Shown: in pieces, positions 25,715-35,664 of the stretch
Layout: every line of letters starts with the position of its first letter
Position numbering within the stretch: the stretch's first letter is position 1
From: J014 sp964486055
GTDB lineage: Bacteria > Acidobacteriota > Blastocatellia > Pyrinomonadales > Pyrinomonadaceae
Length of the DNA stretch: 64,000 bases
NCBI GenBank assembly: GCA_964486055.1
Contig: CAZALE010000002.1
Location: 1-64,000, forward strand
Direction of reading: 5' to 3'
Program-made: the position numbers and the translations under genes
Notes under the pieces: model-generated
The model's database searches: none
What the model saw: the letters and a program-made list of their open reading frames with translations, nothing else
Told to the model about the DNA's origin: nothing

Positions 25715-27261
25715 TTATTGAAGAACTACGGTTTGGCCGTATTGTGGAATCAATGTGCTCCAACCGAATCTTTGCTTTATGTGCTCAGCCATTGCTGCGC
25801 TTGCATCTGGTTCCCCATGAGTCGTAAAAACCATCTTCGGAGCTTTCTTTAAACCCTCGAGCCAACGCAACACCGTCTTCCAATCAGCATGAGCCGAGAA
25901 TCCTTCAACAACTTCTACATGGCATCTGACTGGCACTATTTGCTTCATTATCTTTATTTCTTTGGCTCCATCGATGATTTGTCTACCCCTCGTGCCAGCC
26001 GCTTGATAGCCGACAAAAACAATGGTAGCATTTTCGTCAGGCAAAATTCTCATTGCATGATGCAAAACTCTACCACCAGTTAGCATACCGGAAGCGGAGA
26101 TAATTATTCGCGCTCCTCTCATTTCGTTTAAACGCTTAGACTCTTCGCGCGTCGAAGCTAAACGCATCCAATTGGTTTTCAGTGGATGAATTTTCCTAGC
26201 CAAGATTGAGGCATATTCCTCGTCGTGCTCTTCGGTCCATCTATTATAAATCTGGATAGCTTGAAGTGCCATCGGTGAATCCACGATAACAGGTAGAGAA
26301 GGAATGCGACTCTCCTCTTCCAATTCGCGAATCAAATATAAAACTTCCTGAGTTCTTCCTACGGCAAATGCTGGAATCAAGATTGGAGCATCACGCATGG
26401 CAGCTTCATTTATTATTTTAGCCATTTGCTCTTTCGGCGAGACATCCCCATGCAATTTATTACCGTAAGTAGACTCAACCATAAGATAATCACACTCTGA
26501 CGGTTTCTCAGGATCTTTTAAAATCGGTTGATTGTAATGTCCAAGGTCCCCTGAAAATAAAAAACGCAGTCGATCTGAAGTTCGAATTTCAATTAAAACT
26601 AAACTCGCCCCTAGGATATGTCCAGCAACTCGAAAACTCGCCTTGAATCCTTGACACACTTCTATTGGCTTACCATCATTCGCAACCCCGACTAATAGCT
26701 CCAAAGCTTGCTTTGCATCAGATTCATCATAAAGCGGCAGTGCAGGACTGTGTGAGGTTAAACCATGGCGATTGCGATAATCTGCCTCTTCCTCTTGTAA
26801 TCTTGCTGAATCTGGAAGGAGGATTTTAAGTAGGTCAGCCGTAGCACGAGACGTGAAAACCTTACCTTTATATCCTAGCTTCACTAATCGGGGTAGATAT
26901 CCGCTATGATCTATGTGTGCGTGGGTTAATATTACAGCATCAAGCTCATCGGGATTAANNNNNNNNNNNNNNNNNNNNNNNNNNNNNNNNNNNNNNNNNN
27001 NNNNNNNNNNNNNNNNNNNNNNNNNNNNNNNNNNNNNNNNNNNNNNNNNNNNNNNNNNCTATGATCTATGTGTGCGTGGGTTAATATTACAGCATCAAGC
27101 TCATCGGGATTAAATGGTGGATCTTGCCAGTTCCTTTCACGTAGCTCTTTCTCACCTTGAAACAATCCACAATCAATCAAAATCTTCCTGCCATTTGCAG
27201 ATAGCAGGTATTTAGAACCTGTTACGGTACCAACGCCACCATAAAAGCTAATCTGTGCCAT
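25715..27261 (-). CDS. Metallo-beta-lactamase/beta-CASP RNA-processing exonuclease, interrupted by an assembly gap
   Basis: Written as it stands, the gene is broken by 100 N, but removing the N run and one 55-bp copy gives an uninterrupted ORF of 463 aa. The zinc motif at the junction reads THAHIDHSGYLP (H62, H64, D66, H67). Downstream are FSGDLGHYN, VESTYGNKLHG, PAFAVGRTQEVLY, SASGMLTGGR, GYQAAGTRGR, GFSAHADW and FTTHGEPDA. This is the YSH1/CPSF73-like family that cleaves RNA, with beta-CASP and RMMBL regions. The ATG at 27261 is preferred to the TTG at 27273. The gene sits between sucC and thiL in an operon. Confidence 0.9.
26904..27113. repeat. 55-bp direct repeat flanking assembly gap 2
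   Basis: The 55 bases at 26904-26958 recur exactly at 27059-27113, on either side of 100 N (26959-27058). The geometry is the same as at gap 1. Merging the copies restores the reading frame of the metallo-beta-lactamase gene, so the gap carries no missing sequence. Confidence 0.96.
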
Positions 27262-27269
27262 GATAAAAC

Positions 27270-28448
27270 TCAACCACTTGTAGCCGTCAAGCCTGCAGCG
27301 GTTACAGCTTTCTGAGCGGCATCACTCATGCTTTGTGCGACTATAAAGTTCATTCCAGATTCGGCAATTATCCGATTCCCTTCCTCAACATTCGTACCTT
27401 CTAACCTTACAATCACAGGTACTCGTACGTCTAGATTCTTAGCAGCGTTTACCACACCACGAGCCACCATGTCGGTTCTAACAATGCCACCAAAAATATT
27501 TATCAATACAGCCCTAACATTTTTATCCGCCAACAATATGCGAAATGCCTGCTCTACCCTTTCCTGTGAAGCGCCTCCACCTACGTCCAGAAAATTCGCG
27601 GGCTCACCACCATGAAGCTTAATTATATCCATGGTAGCCATCGCAAGCCCCGCACCATTGACCATGCATCCAATGTTGCCATCAAGTTTTATGTAATTCA
27701 AATCGTATTTCGAGGCCTCAATTTCCAGTGGCTCTTCTTCATTCAAATCTCGTAACTCTAGATATTCTTTATGTCGGAAAATTGCATTATCATCAAAATT
27801 TACCTTCGCATCCAAAGCGATCAACCTTTTGTCTTTCGTTAAGAGAAATGGATTTATTTCAACAAGTGAGGCATCCATCTTCTCATATGCTTCATAGAGC
27901 TTCAGCATGAATCCGACAGCCTGATTTATCAGTTCGGCGGGAATGCCCAAGCCAAATGCAAGTTTTCTCGCTTGAAATGGACGCAAACCAACGGCTGGGT
28001 TTATAGTTTCCTTCAAGATTTTCTCCGGTGAAGTCGCAGCCACCTCTTCGATGTCCATGCCACCCGCTGCAGAAGCCATAAAGACGTTACGTCCCTGCTG
28101 ACGATCCAGGGTAATTCCTAAATAAAACTCTCTATCTATAGGTAGTCCCTCTTCAATAAGTAGAGTTTTTACTTCGCGACCTTCAGGCCCTGTCTGATGG
28201 GTTATTAATTTCTTACCCAACATCTCAGCGGCTATTGTTTTGGCTTCTTCTGGACTTTTTGCTAATTTGACTCCTCCAGCTTTTCCCCTTCCTCCCGCAT
28301 GAATTTGGGCTTTGACTACGACAATATCTGTCCCGAGCTGTTTTGCTGCCTGTTCAGCCTCATCCGGTGTTTTCACAACGATCCCACGCGGGACTGTCAC
28401 ACCAAAATCTTTCAATAGCTCTTTCGCTTGATACTCATGGATCTTCAT
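27270..28448 (-). CDS. sucC: Succinyl-CoA synthetase beta subunit
   Basis: ADP-forming succinate-CoA ligase beta subunit of the TCA cycle, 392 aa (E. coli 388). It has an N-terminal ATP-grasp domain (MKIHEYQAKELL, VVKAQIHAGGRGKAGGVKLA, LVEINPFLLTKD, ALDAKVNFDDNA). The C-terminal CoA-ligase domain follows (GCMVNGAGLAMATMDII, GGEPANFLDVGGGA, INIFGGIVRTDMVA). The alpha subunit gene sucD is not adjacent, which is unusual since the two are commonly neighbours. A GGAGGTG ribosome site lies over the last codons of the thiolase gene 2 nt upstream. Confidence 0.95.
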   Translation of the reverse strand: MKIHEYQAKELLKDFGVTVPRGIVVKTPDEAEQAAKQLGTDIVVVKAQIHAGGRGKAGGVKLAKSPEEAKTIAAEMLGKKLITHQTGPEGREVKTLLIEEGLPIDREFYLGITLDRQQGRNVFMASAAGGMDIEEVAATSPEKILKETINPAVGLRPFQARKLAFGLGIPAELINQAVGFMLKLYEAYEKMDASLVEINPFLLTKDKRLIALDAKVNFDDNAIFRHKEYLELRDLNEEEPLEIEASKYDLNYIKLDGNIGCMVNGAGLAMATMDIIKLHGGEPANFLDVGGGASQERVEQAFRILLADKNVRAVLINIFGGIVRTDMVARGVVNAAKNLDVRVPVIVRLEGTNVEEGNRIIAESGMNFIVAQSMSDAAQKAVTAAGLTATSG

Positions 28449-28450
28449 CT

Positions 28451-29656
28451 CTATTTAACACCTCCGGCAAAACCATCTCTTTCGACGGCCATGGCAACAG
28501 AATTACCACCGCCTAAGCAAAGTCCCGCAACTCCTCTTTTTACACCTCTACGCTTCATTTCATAAAGCAAAGTAGTTAAAATCCTGCTGCCTGAGCTGCC
28601 AATAGCATGTCCTAAAGCGACAGCGCCGCCATTTACGTTTACTCTCTCCGGATCTACGCCAAGTTCTTTCATCACACCTAAAGCTTGAACAGAGAAAGCT
28701 TCATTTAATTCGAACAAATCGACATCAGATAACTGCCAACCAGCCTTAGAGACGGCACGACGTACGCCTTCGACTGGTGCCATCATGATCAACTTAGGTT
28801 CAATACCCGACGTGGCATATGAAACTATCTTAGCAAGTGGTTCGATGCCTAATTCAGCTGCCTTCTCGGCGGAGGTGACAACGACGGCAGATGCGCCATC
28901 ATTGACTCCCGGCGCATTGCCTGCCGTAACGGTACCGTCCTTCTGGAAGGCTGGCTTTAACTTCGACAAAGCCTCGATGGTCGTATCAGGTCTTATTGGC
29001 TCATCATAGTCTAGAATTATCGGCTCGCCTTTTTTCTGCGGTATTTCAATTGGAACAATTTCTTCGCGAAATTTACCCTCACTTTGTGCTTGAGCCGCCT
29101 TACGATGAGAATTATAAGCAAACTCATCTTGCTCAGATCTCGAAATCTGATATTTTTGAGCTACCACCTCGCCGGTATTCCCCATGTGCCAGTTTTCAAA
29201 CGGGCACCACAAACCATCGTGGATCATTAAATCTACAACGTTTTGATTACCCATTCTATATCCATCCCTTGCCCCTGGTAATGCATAAGGAGCATTAGAC
29301 ATCGATTCCATTCCACCTGCAACCACGAACTCAGCATCGCCCAATCTGATTGCTTGCGCTGCCAACGCAACCGCTCTGAGACCCGAACCACAAACCATAT
29401 TGACCGTGAGTGCAGAAGTTTCAGGCGGTAAACCAGCCTTCAATGCTGCTTGACGGGCCGGAGCTTGTCCTAATCCAGCCTGAATGACACACCCCATTAT
29501 GACTTCATTGACCTGCTCAGGCTTTATCCCAGCCCTCTTCACCGCCTCTCTTACCGCTATGGCTCCTAAATCTGTTGCCGAAAAACCTTTTAATAACCCT
29601 TGAAACTTTCCTGTCGGAGTCCTGACCGCACTTATTATGACTGCTTCTTTCATCAT
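28451..29656 (-). CDS. Acetyl-CoA C-acetyltransferase (thiolase)
   Basis: Thiolase of 401 aa. The nucleophile is Cys89 in NMVCGSGLRAV. The second set of motifs is NEAFSVQALGVM, NVNGGAVALGHAIGSSGSRI (active His) and the C-terminal CLGGGNSVAMA (second Cys). It condenses two acetyl-CoA or cleaves 3-ketoacyl-CoA; the direction depends on metabolism. Insertion details suggest the acetoacetyl-CoA (biosynthetic/degradative II) type, but this is a judgement by eye. It is the first gene of the thiolase-sucC-RNase-thiL operon. Two ATG codons in tandem follow an AAAGGGAT ribosome site. Confidence 0.93.
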   Translation of the reverse strand: MMKEAVIISAVRTPTGKFQGLLKGFSATDLGAIAVREAVKRAGIKPEQVNEVIMGCVIQAGLGQAPARQAALKAGLPPETSALTVNMVCGSGLRAVALAAQAIRLGDAEFVVAGGMESMSNAPYALPGARDGYRMGNQNVVDLMIHDGLWCPFENWHMGNTGEVVAQKYQISRSEQDEFAYNSHRKAAQAQSEGKFREEIVPIEIPQKKGEPIILDYDEPIRPDTTIEALSKLKPAFQKDGTVTAGNAPGVNDGASAVVVTSAEKAAELGIEPLAKIVSYATSGIEPKLIMMAPVEGVRRAVSKAGWQLSDVDLFELNEAFSVQALGVMKELGVDPERVNVNGGAVALGHAIGSSGSRILTTLLYEMKRRGVKRGVAGLCLGGGNSVAMAVERDGFAGGVK

Positions 29657-29744
29657 TCATCCCTTTCTTTTTTGTTAATTAAGCTTTAATTTTATTTCGA
29701 AAGCTGAACAGGTTCAAATACTCTCGAGGAATTCATTGCAACAT

Positions 29745-29790
29745 GAAAAAAGCCCTGTATTCCTACGTAAGAAAAACAGGGCCTTTTACC
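29745..29790 (-). terminator. Terminator after the intact TonB-dependent receptor
   Basis: GCCCTGT (29752-29758) pairs with ACAGGGC (29776-29782) across a 17-nt loop, in an A/T context. On the minus strand the hairpin is followed by six T (29745-29750). It sits 20 nt after the receptor stop codon. Confidence 0.75.
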
Positions 29791-29809
29791 TTAAGCTGCT
29801 TACTAAAGC

Positions 29810-32800
29810 CTAGAAACTGAGCTTAGCAGCGAGCTGGATCCTCCTAGCGTTATTTACAACGCTATCTCGGATGCGTCCGAAAACAGTGGAATTAGCTACG
29901 GCTGTCGGCAAACCGAAACTTGGCACATTGAAAAAGTTTTTCATATCAGCTCTTATGTCAAAGCTTATTCTCTCAGTTATGGCGAATTTCTTAGAAATAG
30001 ATACGTCGAAGTCGAATCTTCTAGGACCTATGAAGAAATTCCTGCCAGTATTTCCGATTGAACCTGGTTGAGGAACGCTAAACAAGCTACGCTGCTGAGA
30101 GCTAAACCAATAGTTGGTGCCGTTTTCCTGAATTAGCCGTCCCATTTTTCTTGAGCAGCCGTTACAATCGGCAGTCGATTGGACAGCATTGCTGAAGGTC
30201 GAAACTCCTGAGTAAACCGTGAACGGTCTGCCGGAGGCATAGTTGAGAATGGCGGATATCTGCCAGCCGCCAATCAAATAGTCAATCAGACGCGGAACAT
30301 CAGAGGCAAAAGTCTTGCCCCTACCGAATGGCAGCTCGTATATGACATAACCCTGCCATACATGCCGGCGATCAAAATCAGACCATGCCCAGTTTTGGAA
30401 GCGCCGATTTATGTCAAAAGGCGTGCTTGAAGCCGATTGTGCATTTCCACGTGCAACTACAGTGAAGGTTGGGTCAAATGAGCGAGTGTCTTTCGATTTG
30501 GAAAAGGTATAGCTTATTTGATAGCCAAGTCCATTTTTAACGGCGCGTCTAAGGACTATTTCCAACCCATTGTACATGGAGAAATCGTTACTATCAATCA
30601 CATTTAGCGCACCTGTGAACTGAGGGAATTTCTGGAAGAGAAATGGGCTGAATCCATTTACGGCTATCATCTGCTGTCCGGCCGATAATCTTTGAGATAC
30701 TGACAAAGCAGCTGCACCGACTGCGCCAAGTGCTATGTTTGTTGAGTTGGTGCTTCTGAAGGTAGCGGTTCCGGAGTTATTATTCGGATCGCCTGTATAG
30801 AGTGCGTTTATGAAGGGACTGTTGTAAGTAGAATCACTTCGGATTCGATTGAACTCATCGAGAAATGTTGTGTTAAACCGGGGGTCACGAGCGAAAATAT
30901 TGACCTGATTCGCATCATAACCGCCGAGCAGGTGCACTCCTCTCTTACCTATGTAATTGACTTCCAAGACATTTCCCTTCCAGAGCTCACGTTGAAATCC
31001 CACATACCAGGAGTAAACCTCCGGAAAACGTAAGTCTGAGTCAACAACCGTGATGCTACCCGTGCCAAAAGCTGGAGGTTGACGCAATGCATTCGGGGTC
31101 GTTGTAGGTGCCAGAGATGGTAATCCACTTCTGAGAAGCCCTCCAGACTGCCCAAATGAGCTATTGAAAACGCCTATATTATTTCCAGGAGCGCTTTGGA
31201 AAATGCTGCTACCAAATAGGAAGGTTGGGAATCTATCATAATTAACGCGAAAATTGGCTCTGACAGCTGTCTTACCGGTCTTGAATGGATCCCAAGCGAA
31301 GCCTATAGAAGGAGCGAAGTTGTTATAGTCATTGTCAAAAATCTTGCCCTCAGTCCAGCGAAGTGAGTTAGTAGGAGCCGAGCCATAATTTATTTGTCCT
31401 TCAGGGCGCAGAATAGGCCTTCCCTTCGAACGAGGAGAGAGTTTGATTTCATAACGCAGGCCTATGTCAAAGGTTAAATTTGGTCGGAACTTCCATGTAT
31501 CCTGGATATAAAAATCGTATTCAGGATAATAATGTCTGAAGTTCCATCTAGTGCCAGCCGGTGCGAAAGCACTTCCATCGGGTAATGCCACAAAGGCTTG
31601 ACTAATCGTCCCAACTCTACCTAATAAATCATTTATCATGCTTCTCAAGCGTGCTAAATCATTGGAGTTTATTCCGCTACTAGGTAAACCAAAGGCCGAG
31701 AAATTGCTATTAACCGCAGCGCTGAAATTAACTATGGGAGTTATATCAGCGCCCGCTACAGATGACCTGTCATCGAATTGTTTACCAAATCGGAAATTTA
31801 TCCCAGTCTTTATCGTGTGATCTCCCTTAACCCATGTTAAGTTATCAATTAGCTGAAGCGTTCTAGCGCTTCTAGCGTTATATGTGAAGTTGCTATATGG
31901 ATCAGTGACAAGATTCAGTATGAAGGGATAATCGTTCCGCGGACTTGGGTTACCAAATCTAAATTTAAAGTAGTTAAAACCTATGATAGCTTCATTTATC
32001 AGACTAGCCGATGGTGACCATCGCCAGTTAATCGCTAGATTTTTGGGATCTCTATTTGTATCGACTAGACAAGGAGTGTTCGGAAATGGTTGTAATCCCC
32101 CATTTACACTATCACAAAGCGTGTCTTGTTTTCCTTGAGCATAACGACCATATATTGTGTTGCTTTCAGAAAACTTATAGTCAATACGAAAAACGAGGTC
32201 GTATTGCTTTTCTCGCTGAGGAGCTGCGAAGTTAAATCCAGCCGTATTTAAGCCATCTCCAACGAAAAAATTGTTAGGTAAGGGAGTTGAATTGATAAAG
32301 CCAGTCAATGTGGGATCTAAGCCGACTCCGGTCGGATTAGAAGCTATATTGTAAGTGTTTATGCAGTTAGTCGTGACCGAACCACTACATTGAGGGAAGA
32401 GAGGATTTCCAGCTGGGTCAACTGATGGATTTGTCGTGCCAGCTGGCGCATTCTGACCGCCTTGCACATAGCGAAATATTCCTTGTCTAGCAGTCTGAGT
32501 ATAAACAGTTCTTGTCACTAAAACAGTTTCAGCTGTCCGCAATAGCTGCAAATTGAAAAAGAAGAACATTTTGTCTTTTTTTATGGGACCACCCAAGCTA
32601 CCACCGAAGATGTGTTGAACAAATTGATTCTTCGGTCTGCCATTCAGATTGTTTGCGTATTCATTTGCAGTAAGTTCAGGCGTTTGATAATACTCAAACA
32701 AATTGCCTCTAAAGTTATTGGTTCCGCTGCGAGTTATAAAAGTAACCTGTGCTCCACTGCTTCTGCCTAGCTCAGCGGTGAAGTTGCTGGAAACAAATTG

Positions 32801-33451
32801 AAATTCTTGAATTGAATCTGGGTTAGGTCTGAGCGGAGTAAAATTCGAACCGCCAGCTGTAGATTCATTAATGTCAACGCCATCCAACGTAAAGTTAAAA
32901 GCTCTATCACGAGAACCATGAACGTGAACTCCGCCACCAGTGTTCGCCCCAATCACAAATCCAGGCTGATAAATCAATATGTCCAGTGGGTTACGACCGC
33001 GAACTCCGACGATTGGCAAGCTTTCTACAACTCTCCTATCAACAATACCACCCACGTTACCTGAAGTACTAAGCTGTACTGGCTCGGCGGTCGCCTCAAC
33101 GGTCACGGTAACATTCAAATCACCTGGCTCTAATACAACATTGACGGTAGTCGGTTGGTTTACGTTAACGCTGTTGTTCTTCGAAACAAAGCGCTTGAAT
33201 CCTTGTTTTTCGACAGTTATTGTGTAAGTGCCAGGCAAAACTAAGTCAAACGTATAAACCCCACTCTCGCTTGTTTGAGATTTCGCGCTTGTATTAGTTC
33301 CCTCGTTAGTCAGCGTGACGGTAGCACCAGGAACAACCGCACCCGTGCTGTCGGTGACGATACCTGTCACCCTGGATGTAGTCCCTTGCCCCAGCGCAAA
33401 TGCCCACAAAATCGATAAAAGAAACACCACGAAACAGATTCTTGCTTTCAT
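29810..33451 (-). CDS. TonB-dependent receptor (Oar-like, carboxypeptidase-regulatory domain)
   Basis: An intact outer-membrane transporter of about 1,213 aa. Signal peptide MKARICFVVFLLSILWAFALG; carboxypeptidase-regulatory domain (TSRVTGIVTDSTGAVVPGAT, LVLPGTYTITVEKQGF) over about 25-110. The plug domain contains GGGVHVHGSRDRAFNFTLDGVDINES and AELGRSSGAQVTFITRSGTN. A very large barrel ends in RRIQLAAKLSF with a C-terminal Phe. The ATG at 33463 is rejected: the codons ATGGAGGGTGAG contain the GGAGG ribosome site for the ATG at 33451. Acidobacteria encode many such proteins, presumably for large peptide or glycan substrates. It is monocistronic, with a terminator downstream. Confidence 0.93.
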   Translation of the reverse strand: MKARICFVVFLLSILWAFALGQGTTSRVTGIVTDSTGAVVPGATVTLTNEGTNTSAKSQTSESGVYTFDLVLPGTYTITVEKQGFKRFVSKNNSVNVNQPTTVNVVLEPGDLNVTVTVEATAEPVQLSTSGNVGGIVDRRVVESLPIVGVRGRNPLDILIYQPGFVIGANTGGGVHVHGSRDRAFNFTLDGVDINESTAGGSNFTPLRPNPDSIQEFQFVSSNFTAELGRSSGAQVTFITRSGTNNFRGNLFEYYQTPELTANEYANNLNGRPKNQFVQHIFGGSLGGPIKKDKMFFFFNLQLLRTAETVLVTRTVYTQTARQGIFRYVQGGQNAPAGTTNPSVDPAGNPLFPQCSGSVTTNCINTYNIASNPTGVGLDPTLTGFINSTPLPNNFFVGDGLNTAGFNFAAPQREKQYDLVFRIDYKFSESNTIYGRYAQGKQDTLCDSVNGGLQPFPNTPCLVDTNRDPKNLAINWRWSPSASLINEAIIGFNYFKFRFGNPSPRNDYPFILNLVTDPYSNFTYNARSARTLQLIDNLTWVKGDHTIKTGINFRFGKQFDDRSSVAGADITPIVNFSAAVNSNFSAFGLPSSGINSNDLARLRSMINDLLGRVGTISQAFVALPDGSAFAPAGTRWNFRHYYPEYDFYIQDTWKFRPNLTFDIGLRYEIKLSPRSKGRPILRPEGQINYGSAPTNSLRWTEGKIFDNDYNNFAPSIGFAWDPFKTGKTAVRANFRVNYDRFPTFLFGSSIFQSAPGNNIGVFNSSFGQSGGLLRSGLPSLAPTTTPNALRQPPAFGTGSITVVDSDLRFPEVYSWYVGFQRELWKGNVLEVNYIGKRGVHLLGGYDANQVNIFARDPRFNTTFLDEFNRIRSDSTYNSPFINALYTGDPNNNSGTATFRSTNSTNIALGAVGAAALSVSQRLSAGQQMIAVNGFSPFLFQKFPQFTGALNVIDSNDFSMYNGLEIVLRRAVKNGLGYQISYTFSKSKDTRSFDPTFTVVARGNAQSASSTPFDINRRFQNWAWSDFDRRHVWQGYVIYELPFGRGKTFASDVPRLIDYLIGGWQISAILNYASGRPFTVYSGVSTFSNAVQSTADCNGCSRKMGRLIQENGTNYWFSSQQRSLFSVPQPGSIGNTGRNFFIGPRRFDFDVSISKKFAITERISFDIRADMKNFFNVPSFGLPTAVANSTVFGRIRDSVVNNARRIQLAAKLSF

Positions 33452-33743
33452 CTCACCCTCCATTTTGGTTTTGTATTTTAAGATTTCCTAAAAACTTCAA
33501 CATTCAGCAATTATTATACTTTTTTATTTTCTGTCAAGTTTTGTTGATATCATTTTCGGTAAAATTGCAAAATTCTCTCGCGCATTTTTAGCTGAGCTTG
33601 AAACCGTAGGGTCTTGAAATCTTGCTGAGGCACTTGGGGAATGGGAAATCATGATAAATCGCTGCTTTTAAGGGTTGGTATTTTTATTTACTACAAGAGT
33701 CAAAAGGAATTTTTAGAAGACTGAGTGTGGTAAATTATTCTTT

Positions 33744-34724
33744 ATGGGAGAATCGGCGGTTAAGGATTTGTCGCTAGCGGTTCGGGAATTTTTAGTCCAA
33801 GAGGCACGCTCGATAGAGTTAGCAGCTGAAAGGTTAGACAGTAACGCTATTAACAAAGCGCTGAAACTTCTGCTTGAGTGCAATGGCAAGGTCATAGTTA
33901 CCGGAGTTGGCAAATCAGGAGTAATAGCTAACAAGATAGCTGACACCATGACCTCTACTGGCACAGTCGCAATTTTTTTACATCCATCCGATGCTCTACA
34001 TGGAGGATTAGGTATTATCACAAAGGGAGATTGCGTTATAGCAATAAGTAACTCAGGCGAGACGGACGAGATTTTAATGCTGCTTCCATCGCTCGAGAAG
34101 CGGAAAGTTTCCATCATAGCGATAGTAGGAAATACTAAATCTACACTTGCTAGGCGCTCTGATGTTGTGCTGGATGCTTCTGTGGATAGAGAAGCCTGTC
34201 CGTTGAATCTAGCACCTACTAACTCAACTACTGTTGCTTTAGCGATAGGTGACGCTATAGCCATGGCTTTAATGATTGCAAAAGGTTTAACCGCTGAGGA
34301 TTTCGCAGCAAATCACCCAGCGGGCAGATTAGGCAAACGTCTGACCTTGAGAGTTAAAGATTTAATGCATGAAAGCCCTGATGTGACGCCAGATTCGGGT
34401 TGGATAGAAGTTGTAAGTAAGATATCGCAGTATGGATTAGGCGCGGTTACGGTAGTAGATGAAAAAAAACATCTTTTAGGCATCATAACCGATGGCGATC
34501 TTAGAAGAACAGTGGAGAGGACAGATCCCCAAAAACTGATTTTTTTGACTGCGGAGAAGATGATGACCTCCTCACCCGTAGTTGCAGAAGCTGAAATGTT
34601 AGCGTACGATGCGCTTCAACTGATGGAAAATCGGCCATCTCAAATTTCAGTCCTGCCGGTAGTAAAAAATGGCAAATGTATAGGGCTGATAAGACTTCAT
34701 GATATTGTCAGAAGTGGTTTATAA
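33744..34724 (+). CDS. kdsD: Arabinose-5-phosphate isomerase (KpsF/GutQ type)
   Basis: A 326-aa isomerase interconverting ribulose 5-phosphate and arabinose 5-phosphate, the first step of KDO synthesis for lipopolysaccharide. N-terminal SIS domain (about 35-185): VTGVGKSGVIANKIADTMTSTGT, LHPSDALHGGLGI and SNSGETDEI, then CPLNLAPTNSTT. Two C-terminal CBS domains follow (about 205-326; RVKDLMHESPDVTPD, GIITDGDLRR, KMMTSSPVVAEAEMLAYDAL). The order and length match KdsD/KpsF. It implies a KDO-containing outer membrane. It stands alone and converges on the GNAT gene with 17 nt between them. Confidence 0.94.
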   Translation: MGESAVKDLSLAVREFLVQEARSIELAAERLDSNAINKALKLLLECNGKVIVTGVGKSGVIANKIADTMTSTGTVAIFLHPSDALHGGLGIITKGDCVIAISNSGETDEILMLLPSLEKRKVSIIAIVGNTKSTLARRSDVVLDASVDREACPLNLAPTNSTTVALAIGDAIAMALMIAKGLTAEDFAANHPAGRLGKRLTLRVKDLMHESPDVTPDSGWIEVVSKISQYGLGAVTVVDEKKHLLGIITDGDLRRTVERTDPQKLIFLTAEKMMTSSPVVAEAEMLAYDALQLMENRPSQISVLPVVKNGKCIGLIRLHDIVRSGL

Positions 34725-34741
34725 ATCGATTTCATAGCGCA

Positions 34742-35260
34742 TCACAGGAGTTTCTTCTGCAATATCCAATCTATCTGAGGATCATTGCCTAATTGAAATA
34801 TATGCTCTCCGACTCTTTCAAAACCGAATTTGCTATAGAACTGCTGCGCTCGAAAATTGTACTCCCAAACACCTAACCACATAACATCGTGTCCATGTGT
34901 ACGGGAAAATTCTATGCAGTGATTCATCAGTATTGTCCCAAATCCTCTACCTATGTATTCCTTCAAAAGATAGAGTCTACATAGCTCTATTGGCCTATCA
35001 GCTAGAACACATTCTATGGTCGACATTGGTTTTAATTTCGCATACCCAACTATGTTTTCGGCGTTCTCTAGAGTGAAATAGACAATGGAATTATCTCGAA
35101 GCTCAGATAGTATTTGCTCGACAGAGAATGCCTTATCAGTATAGATCCTCATATCTTCCGGTGAATTTCTAGGATCATCAGCAAAGGCCTGATAAAATGC
35201 TTTCTTCGCTACTGCTGCTAACTGAGCTGCATCCTCCGCCTGAGCAATTCTTATTCTCAT
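34742..35260 (-). CDS. GNAT-family N-acetyltransferase
   Basis: A 172-aa acetyltransferase with the GNAT fold. MRIRIAQAEDAAQLAAVAKKAF is the N-terminal strand-helix. LCRLYLLKEYIGRGFGTILMNHCIEF is the acetyl-CoA pyrophosphate loop (motif A, R/Q-x-x-G-x-G/A as YIGRGFG). DVMWLGVWEYNFRAQQFYSKFGFERVGEHIF is the motif B region. The substrate is unknown. Its ATG overlaps the stop of the upstream 133-aa gene (ATGA), so the pair is co-translated. Confidence 0.88.
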   Translation of the reverse strand: MRIRIAQAEDAAQLAAVAKKAFYQAFADDPRNSPEDMRIYTDKAFSVEQILSELRDNSIVYFTLENAENIVGYAKLKPMSTIECVLADRPIELCRLYLLKEYIGRGFGTILMNHCIEFSRTHGHDVMWLGVWEYNFRAQQFYSKFGFERVGEHIFQLGNDPQIDWILQKKLL

Positions 35261-35658
35261 CTGAAAAAGCTGAGTATTTCGTTATGATTTATAACTGCGT
35301 TCGAGTTTTTAGAAAGGGCCATTTGTAACTTGCTATTAAAAACTTCATCCTTATCGGCAAAGCTAAAAAGAGAGTAGGCCGAGCTGAGAAGCTTTTGTGC
35401 CTCCGCCTCAGTCGACGGATGTCTTACAGAAACAGCTTCATCGATTAGTGCTATCAAATAAGAAATTCTTCTAAGCCATGCAAAATGTTCGTCTTCTAGA
35501 ACAAGTTGAAAATAAATGTATACATTTTCAATCTTGCCATTTTTTTCTTCATACTCTGCTTTGGCATCCTCCAAGAGTATTTTGTGAAAACGAACCATCG
35601 CACGGCTTAGCTCTTTCAGTCGATTGCGAGTATCATCAGTTAAAGCATCTAAATCCAT
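35257..35658 (-). CDS. Hypothetical helical protein upstream of the GNAT gene
   Basis: I do not recognise this protein of about 133 aa. It looks all-helical and cytoplasmic: amphipathic stretches such as RNRLKELSRAMVRFHKILL and WLRRISYLIALIDEAV, with no signal peptide or membrane segment. The ATG at 35658 with a GGAAG ribosome site is preferred to the TTG at 35664. The 4-nt overlap with the GNAT gene makes it a candidate partner or substrate of that acetyltransferase, which is inference from gene order alone. Confidence 0.7.
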   Translation of the reverse strand: MDLDALTDDTRNRLKELSRAMVRFHKILLEDAKAEYEEKNGKIENVYIYFQLVLEDEHFAWLRRISYLIALIDEAVSVRHPSTEAEAQKLLSSAYSLFSFADKDEVFNSKLQMALSKNSNAVINHNEILSFFR

Positions 35659-35664
35659 TGTCAA

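Noticed and set aside
26913..27113. 66-aa plus-strand ORF across the second N block
   Set aside because: It is antisense to the metallo-beta-lactamase gene and made by the artefact duplication.
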